Origin: DATKFM01 sp963810485 | GTDB lineage: Bacteria > Pseudomonadota > Alphaproteobacteria > Dongiales > Dongiaceae | Reading direction: 5' to 3' | Assembly: GCA_963810485.1 (NCBI GenBank) | Contig: CAWENQ010000004.1 | Coordinates: 124,001-188,000, forward strand | Length of the DNA stretch: 64,000 nt | In this document: positions 8,355 to 15,842 of the stretch, piece by piece | Layout of the letters: each line of letters begins with the position of its first letter | Position numbering within the stretch: position 1 is the first letter of the stretch | Notes under the pieces: model-generated | The model's input: only the letters and a program-made list of their open reading frames with translations | What the model was told of the DNA's origin: nothing | Database searches by the model: none | Made by a program: the position numbers and the translations under genes

Positions 8355-9057
8355 GGCGCCATGCTCCTTCCTGCCAAGTAGAGGGTCCAGGTCCCGGGCC
8401 GGCCGCCGCGGCAGCGCAGCAGTTCCGCCTGCCAGCCAGGGCGCTTCCGGCCAGGGCTGGAACGCCGAATCCCCTGCCGCTGGGCGCCGCCGTGATCCGC
8501 CAGCGGGTGGCGGCCACCGCCGCCGCGCCGTCGGCAGGCACGCCGGTGCGCAGCAGGAAGGCGGTGACCCCGCCGGTCTCGCTGGCCAGCTGCAGCCGCC
8601 GGGCCGCCGTCAGGGAAAGCCGGTCCACTTCGCCGACCACGGCGGCGAGGGCGCCGCACCGCGCCCCCTCCTCCATCGCCCACAAGCCATCGGCCGCCCG
8701 TTCCGTGGTCGCCAGGATCAGCCGCGCCGGATCCAGCCCGGCCGCCGCCAGACCCGGTCCATAGAGATCGGGCCGGGGCAGGCACCAGAGGATGGCGCCC
8801 CGCCCGCCCGCCACTCCGGCAGCCAGGGCGGCCACAAAGCCAGTCGCCGCTCCATCGCCGGCCATGCCGATCACCTCATGGAGGCAGCCGGTGGCCAGAC
8901 CGCCCCCCAGGGCCCGGTCCAGCGCCGGCAGGCCCAGGGGATAAGCCGGCCGCGGCTGCCCGCCGGCCCGTTCCAGGACCCGGAGTTGCTGGCGCAACTG
9001 GCCGATATCGGCGCGCTTTTTCTCTTCCACCTTATTTTCTGCAGGCAATTCCAACAT
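8342..9057 (-). CDS. imuA: ImuA, RecA-like mutasome protein (frameshifted near the C-terminus)
   Basis: ImuA is a RecA-fold accessory protein required with ImuB and DnaE2 for SOS mutagenesis in many alphaproteobacteria. The start MLELPAENKVEEKKRADI leads into PLGLPALDRALGGGLATG and LHEVIGMAGDGAATGFVAAL, the family's degenerate nucleotide-binding region, then AILWCLPRPDLYGPGLAAAG. Near 8450 one base appears to be missing: the family C-terminus PGWQAELLRCRGGRPGTW is found in a neighbouring frame and ends at 8342. Corrected length is about 238 residues. It overlaps the imuB start by 13 bases and follows a LexA box. Confidence 0.85.
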
Positions 9058-9115
9058 GGCTTTCCGTCCCGGCCGGCAGGCAACCCCGCCAGCCTGATAT
9101 CTGATGGTCTTATAT

Positions 9116-9130
9116 GTTCTTGTTTTGTTC
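9116..9130 (-). promoter_or_regulatory. LexA (SOS) box upstream of imuA
   Basis: On the minus strand the sequence is GAACAAAACAAGAAC, a perfect GAAC-N7-GAAC direct repeat, the established alphaproteobacterial LexA site. It ends 59 bases upstream of the imuA start. A TATAAG -10-like box lies just downstream (9109-9114, minus strand), so bound LexA would cover the promoter spacer. It predicts damage-induced expression of imuA-imuB-VOC-dnaE2. Confidence 0.88.
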
Positions 9131-9256
9131 TATTAGAGCCGGAGACGATATCGGAGTCAAGCGGCCGGGTTCGTACCCCGTGACAGAAAACCGCCATCCC
9201 CCCGCCTCCGTGGAGGCAGGCAACAACCCAATCCTGAATTGCTGGACTACAGGCCG

Positions 9257-9622
9257 CTAATCGCGGACCGCCTCCGCCACATCGCCCTGCTTATCGCCAC
9301 GGGTTTCCAGCATCACGCCCTGGCGCATCGCTTCGGCCTCGAGTTGCCCGGTGAACGCCAGGTAGCACATGCGCAAATCCGCAATAGCGCCCCAGAAAGC
9401 ATTAACCGTGATCAGCGGCTGATTTCCCTCGATCGTCCAATGGGACAGCACGGCGATCACATAGCCCAAGGCGATGCCCAGCGGAAACAGCCAGAAAACA
9501 CCCGTCGCCAGGGCCGCAACAGCGCCGGAAACGCCCACCGCAGTCGCGACATAGTGGAGGGCCCGCGTCGCCGACCGTTGATGGGCGCGCAGATACATTG
9601 GCCAAAAACGCTTAAACCCCAC
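9257..9622 (-). CDS. Mpo1-like (DUF962) membrane protein
   Basis: The protein (121 residues) matches the Mpo1/YGL010w-like family: FWPMYLRAHQRSATRALHYVATAVG near the N-terminus has the conserved H-x-x-x-T-x-x-x-H spacing, followed by two hydrophobic segments (GVSGAVAALATGVFWLFPLG, IALGYVIAVLSHW) and the ECF-like end SHWTIEGNQP. The yeast member is an iron-dependent dioxygenase in fatty-acid alpha-oxidation; bacterial function is untested. The open frame reaches 9706, but GGGGAGG ends five bases before the GTG at 9622, so I start there. It sits alone between imuA and an enoyl-CoA hydratase gene, all on the minus strand. Confidence 0.75.
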   Translation of the reverse strand: MGFKRFWPMYLRAHQRSATRALHYVATAVGVSGAVAALATGVFWLFPLGIALGYVIAVLSHWTIEGNQPLITVNAFWGAIADLRMCYLAFTGQLEAEAMRQGVMLETRGDKQGDVAEAVRD

Positions 9623-9748
9623 AACAACCTCCCCGCCTTGCATGCTTCTGTTGGGAATAATTCTAACGCCAACAAGCGCCCCAACCAAACATAAACTCTT
9701 CCACAATCTTCCAGATTCCCGGATTACGCGCGGATTACGGCAAATCGT

Positions 9749-10525
9749 TCAGCGGCCGTGAAACAGCGGCCGCGACTTCGCCAGAAAAGCCTGAACGCCA
9801 TTCCGGTAATCATTGCTACCGCAAATGGCATAGCCTTCCCGCAGCTCCGCCACCGACAGCGGACGCGGATCGAGCAGCCGGCGGACCGCCCGCTTGTGCC
9901 AGCGGTGGGAAAGCGGCGCGCCATCGGCGATCCGCCGCGCCGCCGCCAGCGCTTCCTCCGCCAGGCGGTCGTCGGGGATCACACGGGTGACCAGACCCTT
10001 TTCCCGCGCTTCCGCCGCGTCGAACATGCGGCCTTCCAGCAGGATCTCCAACGCCGTCGCCGCGCCGACCAGTTCCGCCAGCGCCGCCAGCTCCGGATAG
10101 GGCAGGCCGATTCCCATGCGCTGAATCGGAATGCCGAAACGGCTGCCCGACGCCGCCAGCCTGATATCGCAGTGGATGGCGATTTCCAGCCCGGCGCCCG
10201 CGCAGGCGCCATGGATCTGCGCCAGGATCGGCACGGCACAGGCGCGCACGGCGAGCAGCGCATCGCCCATAATGCCGGCATAGGCCTCGGCAGCGGCCGG
10301 CGTGTGGCGCTCCGTGGCGAACTCCGCCAGATCGGCGCCGGCGCCGAAGGCGGCGCCATTGCCCCTGATGACGACGCAGCGAACGCCGTCATCGGCAGCG
10401 ATCTCGTCCATCACCGCCGACAGCCGCCGCCACATCGCCTTGTCCAGCGCGTTCAATTTGTCGGGCCGGTTCAGCGCGACGAATGCCAGATCGCCGTCGC
10501 GCGTCAGCTCGATGACATCGGCCAT
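9749..10525 (-). CDS. Enoyl-CoA hydratase/isomerase-family protein
   Basis: This 258-residue crotonase-fold protein has the oxyanion-hole sequence AAFGAGADLAEF and the second oxyanion turn HGACAGAGLEIAIHCDIRLA, which keeps the first catalytic glutamate. At the position of the second glutamate of true hydratases the sequence is FGIPIQRMG, so that residue is lost. It may therefore be an isomerase, hydrolase or lyase of the superfamily, acting on an acyl-CoA in the cytoplasm. The start ATG (10525) has GGAGGTG close upstream (CGGAGGTGGCCTC). It is divergent from pyrE with about 130 bases between. Confidence 0.85.
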   Translation of the reverse strand: MADVIELTRDGDLAFVALNRPDKLNALDKAMWRRLSAVMDEIAADDGVRCVVIRGNGAAFGAGADLAEFATERHTPAAAEAYAGIMGDALLAVRACAVPILAQIHGACAGAGLEIAIHCDIRLAASGSRFGIPIQRMGIGLPYPELAALAELVGAATALEILLEGRMFDAAEAREKGLVTRVIPDDRLAEEALAAARRIADGAPLSHRWHKRAVRRLLDPRPLSVAELREGYAICGSNDYRNGVQAFLAKSRPLFHGR

Positions 10526-10658
10526 GAGGCCACCTCCGAATCAGTGTTCTATCCGTAAGTCTATGCGCGGATCGCCGATGCGTCATGAGCCGCGAAAGCC
10601 GGATTGCAGCCCACGCCGATTGCCGTTAGGAAGATCGCAATTTTCCAGGGAGACTTCG

Positions 10659-11352
10659 TTGACCGCCGATTCGAGCTTCGCCACCGATGCCGCCCGTACG
10701 ACCGCACGCATCCTGCTGGAGATTGCCGCCGTGCATTTCCGGCCGCAGCAGCCCTTCATCCTGACTTCCGGCCGCGCCAGCCCGGTCTATATCGACTGCC
10801 GCAAGATCATCTCCTTCCCCCGCGCGCGGCGGAAGATCATGGAACTCGGCGGTCGGCATGATCGAGCGCGAGGTCGGCTTCGAGTCGCTGGATGCCGTGG
10901 CCGGCGGCGAGACCGCGGGCATACCCTTCGCCGCCTGGATCGCCGATCTGCTCGACCTGCCCATGCTCTATATCCGCAAGAAGCCGAAGGGCTTCGGCCG
11001 CGGCGCGCAGATCGAGGGCGAGATGAAGCCGGGCGCGCGCTGCCTGCTGGTGGAAGACCTGGCCACCGACGGCGGCAGCAAGGTGAACTTCGTCAATGCC
11101 ATCCGCGACGGCGACGGCCAGATCGCCCATGCCTTTGTCGTGTTCCACTACGGCATCTTCCCGCAAAGCCTGGAGACCCTGGGCAAGCTGGGCGTCAAGC
11201 TGCACGGCCTCGCCACCTGGTGGGACATGCTGGAGGCAGCGAAGTCGACCGGTCTGCTGAGCGGACCGGACGCCACGGAAGTCCGTGCTTTCCTGGAGAA
11301 TCCCGAGGGCTGGTCGTCAGCCCATGGCGGCAAGGTCGCAGCGCAGGCTTAG
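10659..11352 (+). CDS. pyrE: Orotate phosphoribosyltransferase (one-base frameshift)
   Basis: PyrE joins orotate and PRPP to make OMP in pyrimidine synthesis. The corrected protein is about 230 residues. Signatures are FILTSGRASPVYIDCRKI, the loop YIRKKPKGFGRGAQIEG and the PRPP motif CLLVEDLATDGGSKVNF. Reading starts at a TTG (10659) with GGGAG six bases upstream. At 10847-10850 one extra G breaks the frame: MELAVGMIERE is recovered if a G is removed from CTCGGCGGTC. As the pathway is normally essential, I read this as a sequence error. The gene converges with a membrane-protein gene; their stop codons share bases. Confidence 0.92.
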
Positions 11353-11918
11353 GCTGGGGATCGCCGCGGCAGCGCCGTTCCCAGCGCCGCGCCATAGCCG
11401 GCTTGCCAGAACGCATAGAGCAGCAGGAATCCCCGGCCCCAGGTGCTGTTGTCTTCGATGGCGACATGGAGCAAGGCGCCCAAACCCGTTCCCGCCGCCA
11501 CCATCAGCAGGCATGGCCAGAGTTGCCGCGTAGACGGCAGGAGCGCCAGCGACGACATCGTCAGACAGGCGGCGCCGATCAGTCCGGCCGCCATGCCCAG
11601 GAACGCCGCGCTGTCGATCGTGTCGATCATGTTCGCGGCAAAATTCGTGGCGATGAAATTCGAGACCGTTGCCGCAATGATGTAGGCCACAGCGCGGCCA
11701 GCGCTCATCCGCGCAAACCGCACCAGCGCAAGGCCGACCGCATTACCGAATATAAAACCGGGAACCAGGGTGAGATGGCCAAAGGACAGATCCCAGCCGG
11801 CTATTGAAGCATGGGCATCTAATCCGATCAGCGGTTCCCAGACGAAACTGATGACGAGCCAGACCAGGATCCCGGCCGCAAGCCCGACAAGGCCGAAGGC
11901 CACCACATTGCGAATCAT
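11349..11918 (-). CDS. Hypothetical multi-pass membrane protein
   Basis: I do not recognise the family. The protein of about 189 residues (from MIRNVVAFGLVGLAAG) has five or six hydrophobic segments: VVAFGLVGLAAGILVWLVIS, LVPGFIFGNAVGLALV, AVAYIIAATVSNFIA, FLGMAAGLIGAACLTMSSLA, LWPCLLMVAAGTGLGALLHV and LLLYAFWQAGYGAALG. No catalytic motif is visible. The open frame reaches 12014; I start at the ATG at 11918, where hydrophobic coding begins, though no good SD supports it. It converges with pyrE, sharing four bases, and is divergent from the peptide-binding protein gene. Confidence 0.55.
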   Translation of the reverse strand: MIRNVVAFGLVGLAAGILVWLVISFVWEPLIGLDAHASIAGWDLSFGHLTLVPGFIFGNAVGLALVRFARMSAGRAVAYIIAATVSNFIATNFAANMIDTIDSAAFLGMAAGLIGAACLTMSSLALLPSTRQLWPCLLMVAAGTGLGALLHVAIEDNSTWGRGFLLLYAFWQAGYGAALGTALPRRSPA

Positions 11919-12062
11919 AGGCGAAACATTGACCGATACCGGCACTGCGCTTCCAAGATGTTCCCCGTTGCGGCAGCGTTGACTCAAAGGGGCGATGACA
12001 GGGGACGCTCCCACGGATTACTCTCGGCGGCAAGAAGGCAAGGTCGGAAGGGCTTTGACACG

Positions 12063-13820
12063 ATGGCGGGATGGCGTGGCTGGCGAATCGCTTTGGCCTG
12101 GCGGCGGACAGCAGTCCCATTCGCGCTGCTGCTGGCGATCGGCACCGGCTTCTGGAGCCCGCCGGCCGCGGGCCGCGATCAACTGGTCATCGGCGTCACC
12201 CAATATCCGTCGACGCTGCATCCGAACATCGAATCGATGCTGGCGAAGAGCTACGTCCTGGGCTTCACCATGAGGCCCTTCACCACCTATGACGAGAACT
12301 GGCAGCTGATCTGCATGCTCTGCACCGAGCTGCCGACGCTCGAAAAAGGCAGCGCTAAGGTCGAAGATATTCCGCCGGAGGCCCAGGCCGCGATGGCCGA
12401 GCGTCCGATGTGCAAGACCATGGACCCGGCGCTGCGCGGCAAGGGCATTGCCGTCACCTATGCGATTCAGCCCAACGCCACCTGGGGCGACGGCACGCCC
12501 ATCACGACCGACGATGTCCTGTTCACCTATGAAGTGGGCAAGCATCCCCAGAGCGGCATCAGCAATGCGGAACTCTATAAGCGCATCCTCAAGATCGACG
12601 TCATCGACAAGAAGACCTTCACGATGCATTTCGACCGCGTCGATTCGAACTATGCCGGCATCAATGATTTCCAACTTGTGCCGGCGCACCTGGAGCGCGA
12701 GGCCTTTGCCGATCCCGCGGAGTATCCGAAGCGCAGCAAGTATGTGACCGACCCGACCAATCCCGGACTCTGGTTCGGGCCTTATCGGGTGACGCAGGTG
12801 GAGCCCGGCGCCGACATCGTGCTGGAAGCGAACCCCACCTGGTGGGGCAAGACGCCGCAGATCAAGCGCATCGTGATCAAGACGGTGGAGAACACCGCCG
12901 CACTGGAGGCCAATCTGCTTTCTGGCGCCATCGACTACATATCCGGCGAGGCCGGCCTGACCATCGATCAAGCAATCGCTTTCGAGCAGCGGCACGGCAG
13001 CGAGTACAACATCATCTACAAGCCCGTGCTGTTCTACGAGCATCTGACGCCCAATCACGACAACCCGGTCCTCGGCGACAAGCGGGTGCGCCAGGCGCTG
13101 CTTTATGCGCTCGATCGCGCGGCGATCACGCAGCAACTCTTCGGCGGCCGCCAGGAAGTGGCGCTGACCAATGTCAGCCCGCTCGACTGGATCTTCACCG
13201 CAGAGGTGCGCCAATACGCCCACGATCCGGCGCAGGCAGCCCAGCTACTGGACGAGGCGGGCTGGACGCTCGGCAATGACGGCCTGCGCCACAACGCCGC
13301 CGGCGAGGCGCTGCAACTCGACCTCATGACCACGGCCGGCGACCGGACGCGGGAACTGGTGGAGCAGGTGCTGCAGAGCCAGTGGAAGGCCATCGGCGCC
13401 GATGTGCGGATCAAGAACGAACCGGCGCGTGTCCTGTTCGGCCAGACACTGAGCGAGCGGCAATATTCGGGGCTGGTGCTGTTCGCGTTCCTGAGCTCGC
13501 CGGAAAACGTGCCCTTCACCACGCTGCATTCCACGATGATCCCCACCAAGGAGAACGGCGGCGCGGGGCAGAACTATGGCGGCTTCAAGAATCCGGCCTT
13601 CGACGACTTGATCAATTGCCTGGAAGTCGAACCCAACCGCGAGAAGCGCGGGGCGATGTGGCATCAGTTGCAGCAGCTCTATGCCGAGGAACTGCCGGAC
13701 CTGCCGCTCTATTTCCGTTCCCAGGCTTTCATCCTGCCGAAGTGGCTATCGGGCGTGCGGCCGACGGGCCATCAATACGGCTCGACCCTGTGGTCGGAGG
13801 ATTGGGCGATCAATGAGTAG
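12063..13820 (+). CDS. ABC transporter substrate-binding protein, family 5 (peptide type)
   Basis: This is the periplasmic receptor of an oligopeptide/dipeptide-type importer, about 585 residues. The start at 12063 gives a signal peptide: basic MAGWRGWRIALAWRR, a hydrophobic core PFALLLAIGTGFW and a likely cleavage after PPAAG. Family-5 marks are ITTDDVLFTYEV, VRQALLYALDRAAITQQLFGG and a C-terminal DLPLYFRSQAFILPK region. GGAAGG lies about 12 bases before the ATG. Two permease genes follow, 51 bases downstream. The ligand may be a peptide, an opine or another solute; sequence alone does not tell. Confidence 0.9.
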   Translation: MAGWRGWRIALAWRRTAVPFALLLAIGTGFWSPPAAGRDQLVIGVTQYPSTLHPNIESMLAKSYVLGFTMRPFTTYDENWQLICMLCTELPTLEKGSAKVEDIPPEAQAAMAERPMCKTMDPALRGKGIAVTYAIQPNATWGDGTPITTDDVLFTYEVGKHPQSGISNAELYKRILKIDVIDKKTFTMHFDRVDSNYAGINDFQLVPAHLEREAFADPAEYPKRSKYVTDPTNPGLWFGPYRVTQVEPGADIVLEANPTWWGKTPQIKRIVIKTVENTAALEANLLSGAIDYISGEAGLTIDQAIAFEQRHGSEYNIIYKPVLFYEHLTPNHDNPVLGDKRVRQALLYALDRAAITQQLFGGRQEVALTNVSPLDWIFTAEVRQYAHDPAQAAQLLDEAGWTLGNDGLRHNAAGEALQLDLMTTAGDRTRELVEQVLQSQWKAIGADVRIKNEPARVLFGQTLSERQYSGLVLFAFLSSPENVPFTTLHSTMIPTKENGGAGQNYGGFKNPAFDDLINCLEVEPNREKRGAMWHQLQQLYAEELPDLPLYFRSQAFILPKWLSGVRPTGHQYGSTLWSEDWAINE

Positions 13821-13871
13821 CGGCGCCGCGACGCCGGCATCGGATGCGCCGCGACGCCTGAACCTGCGTCG

Positions 13872-14825
13872 ATGCTGAGCTTCCTCACCCGGCGGCTGAT
13901 CGAATCCGCCGTCGTCCTGCTGATCATGTCGTTCGTTGTCTATGGGCTGATGGGATTGATGCCCGGCGATCCCATCGACCTGATGGTGACCTCGAACCCG
14001 AACTTGACTCCCGCCGATCTGGCGCGGCTGAAGGCGCTCTATGGCCTGGACCGGCCGTTGCTGGCCCGGTACGCCGCGTGGCTCGGCGCCGCACTGCAGG
14101 GCGATTTCGGCTATTCGCGGCTGCATCTGGTGCCGGTGCTGGATGTGCTGGGGCCGCGCCTGGCCAACACGCTGGTGCTGATGGGCGTCAGCCTTGCCTG
14201 CGCTTTCGCCATCGCCCTGCCGGCCGGCGTGTTTGCCGCCGCCAAGCCGCATTCGGGCCGCGCCGGCCTGATCAATCTCGCCGCCTTTGCCGGCATTTCC
14301 ATGCCGCCCTTCTGGCTGGCGATCCTGCTGATCATTCTGTTCGCGGTGAAACTGCGGATATTGCCGGCCAGCGGCATGGCGACAAGCGGCGCGACCGGAC
14401 TAGGCGATCGTCTGTACTATTTGGTTCTCCCGGTCATGACCCTGACGCTGGCGACGGTGGGCGCGCAGCTGCGCTACGTGCGCGCATCGATGATCGAGGC
14501 CTTGCGGCAGGATTACATCCGCACCGCCCGGGCCAAGGGTGTCGGCGGTCTGCAGCTTCTCTACGGCCATGCCCTGCGCAACGCGATGATCCCCATCGTC
14601 ACCATCCTGGCGCTGGATTTCGGCACGCTGTTCTCCGGTGCGCTGATCACCGAGACCATGTTCGCCTATCTGGGCATGGGCAAGACGATCTACGACGCCA
14701 TTCTCGGCAGCGACTACAACCTGGCCATGGTCGGGCTGCTGCTGGCGACGGCGACGGTGCTGCTGGCGAACCTAGCGGCCGATATCGCCTATGCCGCACT
14801 CGACCCCAGGATCCGCCTGCGATGA
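13872..14825 (+). CDS. ABC transporter permease, DppB/OppB type
   Basis: The 317-residue inner-membrane permease begins MLSFLTRRLIESAVVLLIMS, as DppB-type permeases do, and has FVVYGLMGLMPGDPIDLM in the first periplasmic segment. The ATPase-docking EAA-like loop is EALRQDYIRTARAKGVGG. Five to six hydrophobic spans are visible. It lies between the binding-protein gene and a DppC-type permease gene, overlapping the latter by ATGA (14822-14825), which indicates translational coupling. It forms the translocation pore with the next protein. Confidence 0.92.
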   Translation: MLSFLTRRLIESAVVLLIMSFVVYGLMGLMPGDPIDLMVTSNPNLTPADLARLKALYGLDRPLLARYAAWLGAALQGDFGYSRLHLVPVLDVLGPRLANTLVLMGVSLACAFAIALPAGVFAAAKPHSGRAGLINLAAFAGISMPPFWLAILLIILFAVKLRILPASGMATSGATGLGDRLYYLVLPVMTLTLATVGAQLRYVRASMIEALRQDYIRTARAKGVGGLQLLYGHALRNAMIPIVTILALDFGTLFSGALITETMFAYLGMGKTIYDAILGSDYNLAMVGLLLATATVLLANLAADIAYAALDPRIRLR

Positions 14826-15772
14826 GCCTGCAGCCCCCTTCAGCGGTCGAGCTCGCCGCGTCGGCGGCGAAGGCTGCCGGCCCGCGCTTCCATCGCAGCC
14901 TCTGGCAGCGCCTGCTGGAGCGGCCGCAGACCGTCGCCAGCGCCGCCGTCCTCGTAATGCTGGTGTTGCTGATCCTCTGTGGACCGCCGATCGGCCGTCT
15001 GCTGGGGATCGATCCTGCCGCCGTCGATCTGCTCAGCCGCTTCGCGCCGCCATCGCCGGGGCACCCGCTGGGCACCGACGAGGCCGGGCGTGATCTGCTG
15101 CTGCGCCTGCTGGAGGGCGGCCGGATCTCGCTGGCGATCGGCGTCACCATCGCCATCTGCGCCGCCGCCATCGGCACGGTGATCGGGCTGATCGCCGGCT
15201 ACTTCGGCGGCCGGTTCGATTCATACCTCATGCGCTTCACCGACGGCATCATTGCCCTGCCGCTGCTGCCACTGCTGATCGTGCTGGCGGCCGTCGACCT
15301 GGGCAAGCTCGGTTTGCCGCGTGCAATCGCCGAATCGGCGGCAGCGGATTTTTGGCGGATCGCCATCATCATCTCGCTGGTCGGCTGGACCACCGTGGCG
15401 CGGCTGGTGCGCGGCGCCACCCTGTCATTGCGGGAGCGGGAATTCGTCCGCGCCGCGCAGGCGCTGGGCGCCCGTCCTCTGCGCATCATTTTGACCCACA
15501 TTCTGCCGAACGTGACCGGGCCGATTGTCGTTGCGATGACGCTCACAGTCGGCGGCGCGATCCTGCTGGAGTCCGTGCTGAGTTTCCTTGGCCTCGGCAT
15601 CCGGCCGCCGCTGGCGAGCTGGGGCGGCATGCTGACCAACGCGCAGGAGATGATCTGGGCCTCGCCGGTGCTGGCGATTTGGCCCGGCGGCTGCATCTTC
15701 GTGACGGTGATCTGTTGCAATCTGCTGGGCGACGGGCTGCGCGACGCGCTGGATCCCCGCAGCGGAACGTGA
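14822..15772 (+). CDS. ABC transporter permease, DppC/OppC type
   Basis: This 316-residue permease has the extended cytoplasmic N-terminus of DppC proteins, the conserved HPLGTDEAGRDLLLRLLEGG block, and the ATPase-docking loop in SLREREFVRAAQALGA followed by HILPNVTGPIVVAMT. The C-terminus DGLRDALDPRS is typical. Together with the upstream permease and binding protein it makes three of the five usual subunits; no DppD/DppF ATPase follows, since the next gene is on the other strand. A terminator-like hairpin lies just downstream. Confidence 0.92.
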   Translation: MSLQPPSAVELAASAAKAAGPRFHRSLWQRLLERPQTVASAAVLVMLVLLILCGPPIGRLLGIDPAAVDLLSRFAPPSPGHPLGTDEAGRDLLLRLLEGGRISLAIGVTIAICAAAIGTVIGLIAGYFGGRFDSYLMRFTDGIIALPLLPLLIVLAAVDLGKLGLPRAIAESAAADFWRIAIIISLVGWTTVARLVRGATLSLREREFVRAAQALGARPLRIILTHILPNVTGPIVVAMTLTVGGAILLESVLSFLGLGIRPPLASWGGMLTNAQEMIWASPVLAIWPGGCIFVTVICCNLLGDGLRDALDPRSGT

Positions 15773-15785
15773 CTCGGGCCGGCGC

Positions 15786-15825
15786 AAAATGGAAACGCCG
15801 TGCACTGCGGATGCAGCGCACGGCG
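15786..15825 (-). terminator. Rho-independent terminator of the RTX gene
   Basis: A strong hairpin spans 15796-15825: CGCCGTGC pairs with GCACGGCG and an inner CTGC/GCAG pair extends it. On the minus strand it is followed by TTTCCATTTT (15786-15795), so it fits the end of the RTX gene, whose stop is at 15843. It may also slow transcription from the convergent permease operon. Confidence 0.7.
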
Positions 15826-15842
15826 CCGGAATGCGTCGAACT

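Noticed and set aside
9160..9180. T-loop-like GGGTTCGTACCC resembling a tRNA end
   Set aside because: No acceptor stem, anticodon arm or matching D-arm could be folded around it, and the T-loop lacks the normal RA positions.
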